37,385 nt of DNA from Limivivens faecihominis (GCF_020686945.1 NZ_JAJEPR010000031.1:1-37385), one strand, 5' to 3'; positions 8,280 to 16,673 are shown, numbered from the stretch's first letter. Program-made: numbers and translations. The notes: a model not told the origin generated them from the letters alone.

Positions 8280-10379
8280 ATGTCAAAAGATATTCCCAGT
8301 TTATATGGAAGCCTTGTTTTCACCGATAAAGTGATGCGTGACAAGCTTCCTAAGGATATGTACAAAGCTCTGAAGAAAACCATCGAAAACGGAACTCACC
8401 TGGAGCTGGACGTCGCAAACTCCGTGGCTGTTGCCATGAAAGAATGGGCTGTTGAAAACGGAGCTACCCATTTTACACACTGGTTCCAGCCCATGACCGG
8501 CTATACCGCCGAGAAACACGATAGCTTCATCTCTCCCACAGGAGACGGCGAAGTGATCATGGATTTCTCCGGAAAAGAACTGGTAAAGGGTGAACCCGAT
8601 GCATCAAGCTTCCCCTCCGGCGGACTGAGAGCCACCTTTGAGGCCAGAGGTTATACTGCATGGGATCCTACCTCTCCTGCTTTTATCAAAGACCAGACCC
8701 TTTACATCCCCACCGCTTTCTGCTCCTACAACGGAGAAGCGCTGGATAAAAAGACCCCTCTCTTACGCGCCATGGAAGCTTTGAGCACTGAGGCAGTCAA
8801 AGTCCTTCATCTGCTGGGCAACACCGCAGTGACCGGCGTCAACACCACCGTAGGACCGGAGCAGGAATACTTCCTTGTTGACAAGGCAGCCTACAGAGCC
8901 CGCCGCGACCTGCTCTTCTGCGGAAGAACCCTCCTCGGTGCACCGGCTCCAAAAGGACAGGAAATGGAAGATCATTACTTCGGTGTCCTGAAACCCCGCG
9001 TAGCCGCTTACATGCATGATCTGGATGAGGAGCTCTGGAAACTGGGCGTTCCCGCCAAAACAAAACATAACGAGGTTGCTCCTGCTCAGCACGAGCTGGC
9101 ACCCGTTTTTGATACCGCAAACGTGGCAGTTGACCACAACCAGCTGACCATGGAAGTGATGAAAAAGGTAGCCGACAAACATGATCTGGCCTGCCTGCTC
9201 CATGAGAAACCCTTCGAGGGCATCAACGGAAGCGGAAAACACAACAACTGGTCCATCATCACCAATACCGGCAGCAACCTTCTGGATCCGGGCAAAACAC
9301 CGGCAGAAAACACACAGTTCCTGGTATTCCTCACCGCTGTCATCAAAGCTGTGGATGATTACGCAGATCTTATGAGGATCTCCGCCGCCACCCCGGGTAA
9401 CGATCACCGTCTGGGGGCCAATGAGGCACCGCCAGCCATCGTTTCCATGTTCCTCGGTGATGAGCTCACTGCTATCCTTCAGGCCATCGAGAACGACACC
9501 TATTTCAGCGGCCAGCACAGAGTCCAGCTGGATATCGGAGCTCATGTCCTTCCTCATTTCTTCAAGGACAACACCGACCGGAACCGTACCTCCCCCTTTG
9601 CCTTCACCGGTAACAAATTCGAATTCCGTATGCTTGGTTCCGGTCAGTCTGTGGCAGGTCCGAACACCGTTCTGAACACTGCGGTTGCAGAGGTTCTCTC
9701 CCAGTTCTACGATGAGCTGAAGGATACACCGGCAGATCAGATGGAATCCGCAGTCCATGAATGGATCAAAAAGACCGTCAAAGCACACAAACGGATCATC
9801 TTCAACGGAAACGGTTATACCGATGAATGGGTAGAAGAGGCAGAAAAACGTGGTCTTTTCAACCTGAAATCCACACCGGAGGCCCTTCCGCAGTTTATCG
9901 CAGAAAAGAACGTGGATCTTTTCCTGAAACATCATATTTTCACCAAAGAAGAAATCCATTCCCGTTATGAGATTCTTCTGGAAAACTATGTAAAGACCAT
10001 CCAGCTGGAGTCCAAGACCATGCAGGAAATGCTCAGCAAAGACTTCCTTCCTGCTGTATCCCGCTTCGCAGGAGAGGTTTCCAAGAGCGTTCTGGACAAA
10101 AAAGCGCTCCTGCCCTCCATCAAAGCAGAGAAAGAACTGGCTCTCGTGGAATCTCTTACCGCTGCCTATGAGACCCTGTCCGAAGGCAACGACAAGCTGA
10201 AAGCTCTCACAGAGGAGGTTTCTTCCATGGAATCCATGCAGGAAGCCGCTACCTTCTGCCATGACAAGGTTCTGGCTCTCATGGATGAACTCCGTGCCGT
10301 AGCAGACGAAGCAGAGACCAGAATTCCGGAAAAAGAACTGCCTTATCCGACCTACGATCAGCTGCTCTTTTCCGTCTGA
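8280..10379 (+). CDS. glnN: Glutamine synthetase type III (GlnN-like)
   Basis: A 699-aa GS-III, the long form found in Bacteroidetes and many Clostridia. It forms glutamine from glutamate, ammonia and ATP. The start is the ATG at 8280 (MSKDIPSLYGSLVF), with AAAGGAG upstream; the frame is open further upstream but without a better site. Family features include TVGPEQEYFLVD, where the GPEQEYF Glu residues bind metal, NEVAPAQHELAPVF, NGSGKHNNWS with the ATP-site residues, and the NDHRLGANEAPPAI region. Length is as expected, and there is no GS-I-type adenylylation loop. It is followed after 78 bp by purF on the same strand. Confidence 0.93.
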   Translation: MSKDIPSLYGSLVFTDKVMRDKLPKDMYKALKKTIENGTHLELDVANSVAVAMKEWAVENGATHFTHWFQPMTGYTAEKHDSFISPTGDGEVIMDFSGKELVKGEPDASSFPSGGLRATFEARGYTAWDPTSPAFIKDQTLYIPTAFCSYNGEALDKKTPLLRAMEALSTEAVKVLHLLGNTAVTGVNTTVGPEQEYFLVDKAAYRARRDLLFCGRTLLGAPAPKGQEMEDHYFGVLKPRVAAYMHDLDEELWKLGVPAKTKHNEVAPAQHELAPVFDTANVAVDHNQLTMEVMKKVADKHDLACLLHEKPFEGINGSGKHNNWSIITNTGSNLLDPGKTPAENTQFLVFLTAVIKAVDDYADLMRISAATPGNDHRLGANEAPPAIVSMFLGDELTAILQAIENDTYFSGQHRVQLDIGAHVLPHFFKDNTDRNRTSPFAFTGNKFEFRMLGSGQSVAGPNTVLNTAVAEVLSQFYDELKDTPADQMESAVHEWIKKTVKAHKRIIFNGNGYTDEWVEEAEKRGLFNLKSTPEALPQFIAEKNVDLFLKHHIFTKEEIHSRYEILLENYVKTIQLESKTMQEMLSKDFLPAVSRFAGEVSKSVLDKKALLPSIKAEKELALVESLTAAYETLSEGNDKLKALTEEVSSMESMQEAATFCHDKVLALMDELRAVADEAETRIPEKELPYPTYDQLLFSV

Positions 10380-10457
10380 ACGCTTTCCTTTTTCTTCAGG
10401 TACGCTCATCCCCCTCTTTTACAAAAGTAAACTGACTGGAAAGCGAGGAATCGACAC

Positions 10458-11849
10458 ATGGAACTGGATCCTTCCTGTGAAATCAAAGAGGAATGCGGCA
10501 TTTTCGGTATCTTTGCAAAAGAAGGTACCGAAGCCGCTCCTTCTATTTACTATGGCCTGTGTGCCCTGCAGCACCGCGGCCAGGAATCCTGTGGTATTGC
10601 CGTCAGCGATACCACGGGGCCGAAAGGCAACATGAGCTCCCATAAAGATCTGGGACTCGTCAACGAAGTTTTTAAAGAAGAAACCCTTCATTCCCTTCAT
10701 GGAAACCTGGGTATCGGCCACGTCCGCTACTCCACCACAGGAGGAAATTCCGCCAGTAACGCCCAGCCTCTGGTGCTCAATTACGTCAAGGGTACTCTGG
10801 CTCTGGCCCACAACGGAAATCTGGTCAACACAGAAGAACTCCGCCGGGAATTTGAAGAGAACGGCGCCATCTTCCACACTACCACAGATTCTGAGGTCAT
10901 CGCCTACTGTGTGGCAAGAGAACGGGTCCACAGTACAAGCGTGGAGGAAGCCATCAAAAAAACCGCGGCAAAGATCCGCGGAGCCTATGGTCTGGTCATC
11001 GCCAGCCCCAGAAAACTGGTGGGTGTGCGTGATCCCCTGGGATTAAAACCTCTCTGTATCGGAAAAAGAGAGGATGCCTACGTCATCGCCTCGGAAAGCT
11101 GTGCGCTTTCTGCCGTCGATGCAGAATTTATCCGGGATGTCCTTCCCGGTGAGATCGTGACAATAACCAGCGAGGGCATCAAATCCGACACAAGCCTGTG
11201 CCAGGAAAAACATGCCCACTGTATTTTCGAATATATTTACTTTGCCCGGCTGGACAGCCATCTGGACGGCATTTCCACCTACGAAGCTCGCATCCGGGGC
11301 GGCGCTGCACTGGCAGCCGCTTATCCCGTAGAGGCAGATATCGTAGTCGGCGTTCCGGATTCCGGTCTTGCCGCAGCCAAGGGCTATTCGGAGGCATCCG
11401 GGATTCCCTTTGCCCTTGCCTTCCACAAAAACAGCTATGTGGGCCGGACCTTCATCAAACCCACCCAGAAAGAGCGGGAATCCGCCGTCCGGGTGAAATT
11501 AAATGTCATTGAGCCCGTGGTTCGCGGCAAACGCATCGTCCTTGTGGATGATTCCATCGTCCGCGGCACGACCATCGCCAACCTCATCCACATGCTGAAA
11601 AAGGCCGGAGCCTTAAGCGTCCATGTACGCGTGGCCTCCCCGCCCTTCCTGCACCCCTGCTACTTCGGCACGGATGTCCCCTCCAATGATCAGCTCATCG
11701 CCTGTTCGCACAACCTGGAAGAGATCCGCGACTCCATCGGTGCAGACTCCCTGGGATACATGAAAATCGAAGATTTACCTTCCATGGTCGGAGACCTCCC
11801 TCTCTGCTGTGCCTGCTTCGACGGCAACTATCCCATGAACATTCAGTAA
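10458..11849 (+). CDS. purF: Amidophosphoribosyltransferase (PurF)
   Basis: A 463-aa enzyme for the first committed step of purine synthesis: PRPP plus glutamine gives 5-phosphoribosylamine. It is a class II amidotransferase with a short propeptide, and Cys13 in EECGIFGIFA is the expected catalytic residue. HVRYSTTG and LAHNGNLVN are family motifs. The PRPP loop is IVLVDDSIVRGTT (about 360-372). Cys at 255, 401, 450 and 453 match the four ligands of the 4Fe-4S cluster of Bacillus-type PurF, which is linked to oxygen sensitivity. GAGGA lies 8 nt before the ATG. It stands away from other pur genes and pairs with glutamine synthetase, which suggests control by glutamine supply. Confidence 0.94.
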   Translation: MELDPSCEIKEECGIFGIFAKEGTEAAPSIYYGLCALQHRGQESCGIAVSDTTGPKGNMSSHKDLGLVNEVFKEETLHSLHGNLGIGHVRYSTTGGNSASNAQPLVLNYVKGTLALAHNGNLVNTEELRREFEENGAIFHTTTDSEVIAYCVARERVHSTSVEEAIKKTAAKIRGAYGLVIASPRKLVGVRDPLGLKPLCIGKREDAYVIASESCALSAVDAEFIRDVLPGEIVTITSEGIKSDTSLCQEKHAHCIFEYIYFARLDSHLDGISTYEARIRGGAALAAAYPVEADIVVGVPDSGLAAAKGYSEASGIPFALAFHKNSYVGRTFIKPTQKERESAVRVKLNVIEPVVRGKRIVLVDDSIVRGTTIANLIHMLKKAGALSVHVRVASPPFLHPCYFGTDVPSNDQLIACSHNLEEIRDSIGADSLGYMKIEDLPSMVGDLPLCCACFDGNYPMNIQ

Positions 11850-11852
11850 TTG

Positions 11853-11946
11853 CGGAAACGGTCCTCCGTTTTCCGATTACACATATCACATTTTTCTTTT
11901 ACTACTTGCAGGAAAAACGGCTTCCGAGGATCGGGAGCCGTTTTTC
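11853..11946 (+). terminator. Terminator pair after purF
   Basis: A first imperfect hairpin (11853-11861 with 11866-11875) lies just past the stop. A second and stronger one pairs 11913-11926 with 11932-11945 and ends in five T. It closes the GS-III/purF unit and may work in both directions. Confidence 0.75.
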
Positions 11947-12040
11947 TGGTGAGATAATTATTCTTTCTTGCCTATAGGCATTATAGCATATGTAAATCTG
12001 AAAATTAATATACCTGATTTCAATTGCAGCTTTCTTTACT

Positions 12041-12541
12041 TCAACCATTTTTTAACTCTGTTATCAATTTTTGATATTGATACATCGTGTTTAAATAATC
12101 TCGATATTTAAAAGTGTTTTTTACAATTTCTTCTTCATTAATACCTCGTATAATCTTAATATATGCTTCAAATAAAGAACAATTAGAATAAAATGTATCT
12201 AAATTCGGATCATATACTAAGCATACATAACTTTTATTAAAAAATCTTTGGTAATAATACTTATAAAAATTTTTTACACTTTCATCATTGATAACAATCC
12301 ATATCTTTGATCTATCTAAATTAATTAAATTAGAGTTAAGTGTCGCATATGTAACTTTATCTATACCTGAAAGCGTAGTCTCTTTTAATGAAAACTTTTC
12401 ATATAATTTTTCTAAAAATTCTTTGTATTTCATTTCCGGAACAACTATATCTTTCTGGTACATCGTTTGTAATTGTTCTATATAATTTGATTTAGTTTCA
12501 TCAATATAGAAATTTTCATTTTTAAACACTTGTTGTCCCAT
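12041..12541 (-). CDS. Hypothetical protein, AT-rich
   Basis: A 166-aa protein with no recognised domain, no signal peptide and no membrane segment. It is rich in Lys, Tyr, Asn and Ile, and its DNA is far more AT-rich than the adjoining purF, which suggests recent acquisition. The start has AGGAG 6 nt upstream. That site lies inside the end of an upstream minus-strand frame, and the two overlap by about 20 bp, so this gene was probably translationally coupled to an upstream partner that is now truncated. It may be an intracellular partner or immunity protein for that upstream product, but nothing in the sequence proves it. Confidence 0.6.
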   Translation of the reverse strand: MGQQVFKNENFYIDETKSNYIEQLQTMYQKDIVVPEMKYKEFLEKLYEKFSLKETTLSGIDKVTYATLNSNLINLDRSKIWIVINDESVKNFYKYYYQRFFNKSYVCLVYDPNLDTFYSNCSLFEAYIKIIRGINEEEIVKNTFKYRDYLNTMYQYQKLITELKNG

Positions 12542-12652
12542 TAATTTCTCCTATTCTTATCCAAAAATTTTCATTATAAAAATATGCTTGTAATCCGGTT
12601 GTTTTTATGCGAACTTTACTTACCCTTTCAGGAATTGTACATGTTCCTATAA
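12522..12652 (-). pseudogene. 3' fragment of an unknown gene, cut by a transposase remnant
   Basis: The reading frame ending at 12522 encodes about 43 residues (GTCTIPERVSKVRIKTTGLQ and onward). It overlaps the start of the downstream gene in the manner of coupled operon genes. At about 12652 the sequence switches to a transposase fragment on the other strand, and the frame upstream of that point is only its antisense. The upstream part of the gene has therefore been lost. The residual stretch could be the end of a beta-rich, perhaps exported, protein; the family is not recognised. Confidence 0.4.
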
Positions 12653-12895
12653 CTGCAGATTTTCTGCGCATGGCAGGAAAAAGAACCATTAAACCATACC
12701 GGAAGTAACTGGATGAAATATATCCCGTTGTTCCTGTACTCTTTCCGGCGGAATATAGAAACCAGTTATTATGAGCAGAAAACATTCTGGTCTTTTTGCA
12801 GCTACATGGTGCGGATTCACAAAGGGATTGAGATGCTGGTCAATCTGATCAATATCAGCTACTGTGCAATGAAACTGTTGCCGTATCAGGAATAA
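12653..12895 (+). mobile_element. C-terminal remnant of a DDE transposase
   Basis: Read from 12653, the plus strand gives LQIFCAWQEKEPLNHTGSNW, then an FRRNIETSYYEQKTFWSFCSY segment and LVNLINISYCAMKLLPYQE before a stop. The R-x-IE-x-SYYEQK pattern, with the final catalytic Glu, and the following helix resemble the C-terminal part of IS4-like DDE transposases common in Lachnospiraceae. No N-terminal catalytic Asp residues or terminal inverted repeats are present. A stop codon (12650-12652) lies directly before the homologous part, so this is a dead scrap that interrupted the neighbouring minus-strand operon. Confidence 0.65.
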
Positions 12896-12975
12896 AATCT
12901 ACATGGATGATGAACATCGGCTGGTTCACCGACAGGGATATCATTTATAAAGTGGTGTTTCATAAGACACCTACC

Positions 12976-14097
12976 TTAATAAATTACACTTGTTATATAT
13001 TTTTCGCAAGGTTGAGTATTGACTACCATTGAGACTTTATCACATACTTCCGTCTTCTTCACATTCGCCCAGATCTGAAGCAAACTTTCTGTCTGACTTT
13101 CTTCATTTTCCCGTGTCCAGAACCATGTATAAAGACCACCATCCAATGTTGCAGAAGGATAAGAAAGAAGACGATATTCGATTCCCAAATTCTCCCTAAA
13201 CTGGTCAAGAACTACATCTTTAAAATCATTCAAATTCTCTCCTGTAAATTCAATTCGCACCGTGTCCAGTCCGCTAAGACCGGACGCATCGTCTGCAAAC
13301 TCCAGAAATACCGTTCCTTCCTCTGTTCCATATGTCACTTTTTCTGCTGCCCTATAAATAACTCTGCCCAGTTCCTTATCCTCTGACTCAAAATCAAGAG
13401 TTTCACCAAGGAACTCTTCCGCTTCTTCCTTTGACAGATTCCAAGGCAAGCCTTGATAAGTAAAATCCTCTGTCTGCACGAAACTGGAAACGTCTATTTC
13501 TTTCTCTCGATTTTCAACCGGTTTCATCCGCACTACGGCCGCTGCCAACTGACTGGTATTACCATTTATAATATGTCCCAACATAATCATATTTCTCCAG
13601 TCATCCCGCTCCTGAAACCAGGTTCTCTGATTCATCATACTGTCATCTGTAATCTGCACATCTTCTGTAACATAGGTCGGTTCACCTAAAAGCTCTTCAA
13701 AACTCTCATTCAGCTGTTTCCAAAGTGCAGTCCCTTCTTCCAGCGGCAGCGTTTCAAAATTAAATTGCATATTATAGAGACCGTCTTCCTCATAGAAATC
13801 ACATTCCAGCTGTGCCTGATAATCCTTCCAGGAATAAGCTTTATCAGCTTTGTAAATCTCACTTCCTTCGATCTGTGGTAAATCTTCAGGCTGCTCCAAA
13901 GTTACATCAAGATATTTTTCCACCTCTTCTTCAGAACTTCCCCAGGCAAGTGTTCCGTACTGATAAGTGCCATCGGTCTGTACCCAATCGCTAAAACAAA
14001 GTTCAAAAGGATCTGTATTATTTTCTTCCGCAGAAATATTTATTACTAATATAAAAAGCAATATAGCTGTAAACGCAATCAATTTTTCTTTCTTCAT
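12976..14097 (-). CDS. Secreted hypothetical protein with an internal duplication
   Basis: A 373-aa protein. The best start is the ATG at 14097 (MKKEKLIAFT), 9 nt after GGGAGG; an in-frame GTG six bases upstream is too close to that site. A signal peptide spans about residues 1-23 (hydrophobic FTAILLFILVINISA). The mature part is acidic and contains two related halves, about residues 40-190 and 210-360. Each begins with a YQ(Y)G-L-W segment, then an E-rich helix with LGETL/LDVTL, an IY-A-KAYS/KVTY strand, a helix ending in LG, and a TWF strand. No known family is recognised. It may bind a surface ligand or act as an exported partner. It is downstream of the Cys-rich secreted protein on the same strand. 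Confidence 0.65.
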   Translation of the reverse strand: MKKEKLIAFTAILLFILVINISAEENNTDPFELCFSDWVQTDGTYQYGTLAWGSSEEEVEKYLDVTLEQPEDLPQIEGSEIYKADKAYSWKDYQAQLECDFYEEDGLYNMQFNFETLPLEEGTALWKQLNESFEELLGEPTYVTEDVQITDDSMMNQRTWFQERDDWRNMIMLGHIINGNTSQLAAAVVRMKPVENREKEIDVSSFVQTEDFTYQGLPWNLSKEEAEEFLGETLDFESEDKELGRVIYRAAEKVTYGTEEGTVFLEFADDASGLSGLDTVRIEFTGENLNDFKDVVLDQFRENLGIEYRLLSYPSATLDGGLYTWFWTRENEESQTESLLQIWANVKKTEVCDKVSMVVNTQPCEKYITSVIY

Positions 14098-14146
14098 TAA
14101 CACAGACCTCCCTGACTAAATTTCACCTAAAAAATATTTTCATTTT

Positions 14147-14533
14147 TTAATACCACTGTCCACCTTTACACGGCTTTACATTATTGCATATTGAATGTAC
14201 TTCATAACATTCATGCCATCCCCCACTAATTATCGGATCATACTGACGCACTTTACATTGTGGACAAATATATCCTCTATATGTTGAAATATAGTATTTA
14301 ATTGTACAACTGCTCTTATTATAACATTTTCCTGAGCCATCACTCTTTTTTTCATTATTACATTCTAAAACAGTAAAGCTACTTACAGGGCAATACGGAC
14401 ACATCCCTATAAGAGAAATAGAATCGTCCCCAAAACCACTTCTATTTGATTTAGCTGATGTTTTAAACGGTACTACTAACATTATAATCATACATAAAGA
14501 GAGCATAATTTTAATAAAGCTCTTTTTCCTCAT
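14147..14533 (-). CDS. Small Cys-rich secreted protein
   Basis: The start is taken at 14533 (MRKKSFIKIM), because GGAGG lies 7 nt upstream; the frame extends 20 codons further without such a site. The product is 128 aa with a signal peptide (charged MRKK, hydrophobic SLCMIIMLVVPF, TSA cleavage region). The mature chain has about ten Cys, including CPYC and CPQC pairs that look like zinc-ribbon knuckles or disulfide positions. The function is unknown. It heads a minus-strand unit that continues, after 49 bp, into the duplicated secreted protein. It is divergent from a PadR-controlled operon. Confidence 0.55.
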   Translation of the reverse strand: MRKKSFIKIMLSLCMIIMLVVPFKTSAKSNRSGFGDDSISLIGMCPYCPVSSFTVLECNNEKKSDGSGKCYNKSSCTIKYYISTYRGYICPQCKVRQYDPIISGGWHECYEVHSICNNVKPCKGGQWY

Positions 14534-14593
14534 ATCAATTCCTCCATTTAAAAATAAAATCACATTTTTAGTTAATTTAAAATTTGCCACCAC

Positions 14594-14778
14594 ATTATTA
14601 TCACTTCCTTTCTATATAGTCAGTTAATTTTTATGTATTCTCATTTTTTTACAACTTCTTTTGTCTACATCTTATCATTATTTGTATTTTTTTGTCAACA
14701 ATTATTTATTTCATCTAGGTATTTTATTATATTTATATTTGTGCTATATTATATTTATCCGAAAGGAGGGAATCGTTT
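14594..14778. promoter_or_regulatory. AT-rich divergent promoter region between secreted-protein and PadR units
   Basis: This region of about 185 bp is very AT-rich and must hold promoters for both directions. A TTGTCA element near 14692 and TATATT/TATAAT-like boxes near 14740-14760 could serve the PadR operon. PadR proteins usually repress their own promoter through a dyad here, but I cannot fix the operator by eye. Confidence 0.35.
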
Positions 14779-15150
14779 TTGGCCAGAAACGACAGCTTAC
14801 GAAGGGGAAATAATATAGAAATGTTGATTTTATCCATTTTGTCAACCGAAGATTGCTATGGATATCAGCTTTCCCTTTTAATCAAAGATTACTCTCAGGG
14901 AAAAATATCTCTTCCCGAGGGATCGCTTTACCCGGCTTTATACAAATTAGTAGATAACGGTCTGATATCCGATGAAAAAAGACAGGTCGGCAAGCGACTT
15001 ACCCGTGTTTATTATCATATGGAACCGGAAGGAAAAGATTATCTGAATCAATTGATTGAAGAATACAATTCTCTTCACTCTGGTATTCAATCAATCCTCA
15101 ACAAGACAAAGGAAGGAGACGAACTTACTCATGTTCAAAAAACGCAATGA
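14779..15150 (+). CDS. PadR-family transcriptional regulator
   Basis: A 123-aa protein that begins at TTG (14779), placed 9 nt after AAAGGAGGG. It shows the PadR winged-helix pattern: LILSILSTEDCYGYQLSLLI, then LPEGSLYPALYKLVDNGLI, then KRLTRVYYHMEPEGKDYL, and a short C-terminal dimerisation helix. Such regulators repress adjacent transporter or membrane operons and are relieved by ligands. The next gene starts inside its end (20-bp overlap), so the two are translationally coupled. PadR followed by a HAAS-domain membrane protein is a common Firmicute pairing. Confidence 0.88.
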   Translation: MARNDSLRRGNNIEMLILSILSTEDCYGYQLSLLIKDYSQGKISLPEGSLYPALYKLVDNGLISDEKRQVGKRLTRVYYHMEPEGKDYLNQLIEEYNSLHSGIQSILNKTKEGDELTHVQKTQ

Positions 15151-15526
15151 TTTTGATCAGTATTTAAAAAATGTTCGGATTTCTTTTCCCGTGTTTCATA
15201 AAGCGGAGCGTCGGTTTTTTCAGGATTTTTCCGCTAACGTGCGGGAATATCAGGCTATCCATCCTATGAGTACACTTTCTGATTTAGAAGGAGAGTTTGG
15301 ACGCCCAAAGGATATCATTATGGATTATTTTTATAATATGAACTCCTCTTCTTATCTTCTCTATATGAAAAGGGCCCGCTATTTAAGAATTATTACTGGT
15401 GCTGTTATCGTTTTCCTTTTATTTAGCGCTGTTGCAGAAAGTTATCTTTATTTTACTATGTATAAAGAATGGGCTGCCACTAAAGTAACAACAGAACAAT
15501 CTGTCATTTATTATCTGGATGATTAA
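15131..15526 (+). CDS. HAAS-like membrane protein
   Basis: A 131-aa protein with a start at ATG 15131, inside the PadR gene. Residues about 1-70 look like a HAAS-type helical domain (YLKNVRISF, FSANVREYQA, LEGEFGRPKDIIMDYF), which usually accompanies PadR regulators. One membrane segment follows at about 87-108 (YLRIITGAVIVFLLFSAVAE), and a short outside tail ends in YYLDD. HAAS proteins of this kind are thought to sense or anchor partners at the membrane. A GGAGG site for the next gene comes just after its stop, so it is cotranscribed with the secreted protein. Confidence 0.6.
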   Translation: MFKKRNDFDQYLKNVRISFPVFHKAERRFFQDFSANVREYQAIHPMSTLSDLEGEFGRPKDIIMDYFYNMNSSSYLLYMKRARYLRIITGAVIVFLLFSAVAESYLYFTMYKEWAATKVTTEQSVIYYLDD

Positions 15527-15547
15527 CACACATGGAGGAATTTTATT

Positions 15548-16015
15548 ATGAAGAACGTAAAAACTTTTTTGTTTACAATAATAGGTATTTTTCTTCTATT
15601 TTCTTGTTCTGCATCTGCCGCTTCTACGGTTACAACATCCGAAATTTATTCCTTAGCAAACGGGGATTACTTAGAAACTATTCTGATTCAGGATTCAACT
15701 TCAAGAGCAACGTCTTCTACAAAAAGCGGTCAGAAAACTACATACTATAAATCTTCATCGGGAGTAACTTTATGGTCTGTAACTGTAAAAGCAAGTTTTT
15801 CTTATACTTATGGAAAATCCAGCACCTGTACCTCTGTTACTGGAAGTTCTGCTTCCAGTTCTGTTGCTTGGAAAGTTTCCAGTGCTTCTTCTAAAAAAAA
15901 TGGGAATACAGCAACTGCATCAGCAACTGGGTATCACTATACCAATGGTGCTTTAGTCGAATCTTTATCCCGATCTGTTTCTCTTTCCTGTGATATATAC
16001 GGATCTTTATCGTAA
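15548..16015 (+). CDS. Small secreted Ser/Thr-rich protein
   Basis: A 155-aa protein with GGAGG 9 nt before the ATG. The signal peptide spans about 1-24 (MKNVKTFLFTIIGIFLLFSC, ending SASA). The mature part is low in charge and very rich in Ser and Thr, with alternating beta-strand patterns (TLWSVTVKASFSYTYGKSST; SVAWKVSSAS), fitting a small beta-sandwich exported domain. Cys lie at mature positions in STCTSV and SLSCDIY. No LPXTG motif or lipobox is present, although a Cys sits in the signal region. It is the last gene of the PadR operon and is closed by a terminator. Its role is unknown; exported peptide or surface coat are both possible. Confidence 0.6.
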   Translation: MKNVKTFLFTIIGIFLLFSCSASAASTVTTSEIYSLANGDYLETILIQDSTSRATSSTKSGQKTTYYKSSSGVTLWSVTVKASFSYTYGKSSTCTSVTGSSASSSVAWKVSSASSKKNGNTATASATGYHYTNGALVESLSRSVSLSCDIYGSLS

Positions 16016-16034
16016 CTTTTTATTTTTCTCCAAA

Positions 16035-16078
16035 AAAATCTGGGTGAAATCGTTTTTATGGATTTTCACCCAGATTTT
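16035..16078 (+). terminator. Terminator of the PadR operon
   Basis: A 15-bp inverted repeat (16035-16049 with 16063-16078, one base unpaired) around CTGGGTGAAA ends in TTTT. It lies 20 bp after the secreted-protein stop. The A-rich 5' arm means it could also act on the minus strand. Confidence 0.7.
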
Positions 16079-16172
16079 GCTGATATCCTATCTGGCACTA
16101 TTCAAATGGAGCTCTAATTATCTATCCGATAACTACTTTTTTCTGTTCAATAAAATCAAGCAAAAAAAGTTA

Positions 16173-16472
16173 CTATACAATACTCATACTTTCTTTCATC
16201 CATTCTTCCACTTTATCCCTGCTGATTTTCACTGCTTCTGCAATCTTATCGACAGGCAGCCCCATCTCAGCCAGAGAAAGCGCTGTTTCTCTGGCTTTCT
16301 TTAATTCGCCTTCAGCTACACCAGCCTCAATACCAGCTTCATACTCTGCCTTACGAAGTTTCTGCTCCTCCTCTTCTTTGTTGTATTCAAAGATACTCAC
16401 GGCAATCACCTCCGCACGATTTGCTCTCAGAATTTTTTCCAAAATGATTTCTGAAATGTATTTAAGATCCAC
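16173..16472 (-). pseudogene. C-terminal remnant of a PDDEXK/Rpn-type transposase-like protein (copy 1)
   Basis: About 99 residues remain, from an in-frame GTG: ...RANRAEVIAVSIFEYNKEEE..., KLRKAEYEAGIEAG, and a C-terminal helix-turn-helix-like MGLPVDKIAEAVKISRDKVE. This matches the tail of the Rpn/PDDEXK_2 family proteins that are abundant in Lachnospiraceae. The N-terminal nuclease domain is missing. A second and related tail lies in the opposite orientation at 18241-18513. Confidence 0.65.
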
Positions 16473-16605
16473 AATAGAAATGTCTTGAAAGAAATATGCT
16501 TTGTTTTCATAGTAACATGTATTCTGATTGTTTGCAATCCATTTTCTGTATCACTTTCAAATTGTGTAGTAGTTTTTTTATACTATACCCACCTTCAACT
16601 TTTAT

Positions 16606-16632
16606 TTGACTTTTGATAGCATAAATGCTATC
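16606..16632 (+). promoter_or_regulatory. Promoter with palindromic operator for the higBA-like unit
   Basis: TTGACT (16606-16611), a 17-nt spacer and TATCAT (16629-16634) form a promoter. An 18-bp palindrome, GATAGCATAAATGCTATC (16615-16632), fills the spacer and overlaps the -10 box, where a bound HigA-type antitoxin would block polymerase. Confidence 0.6.
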
Positions 16633-16673
16633 ATATATATAGAATAAATACTTCCCCCGGAGAACATATACTA

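Noticed and set aside
8763..10409. 548-codon frame antisense to glutamine synthetase
   Set aside because: It is the mirror of a high-GC third-position gene with strong family motifs; the antisense protein resembles nothing.
12653..12785. N-terminal part of the minus-strand frame MFSAHNNWFLYS...
   Set aside because: It is the antisense of the transposase remnant; only the part below 12652 looks like real coding sequence.
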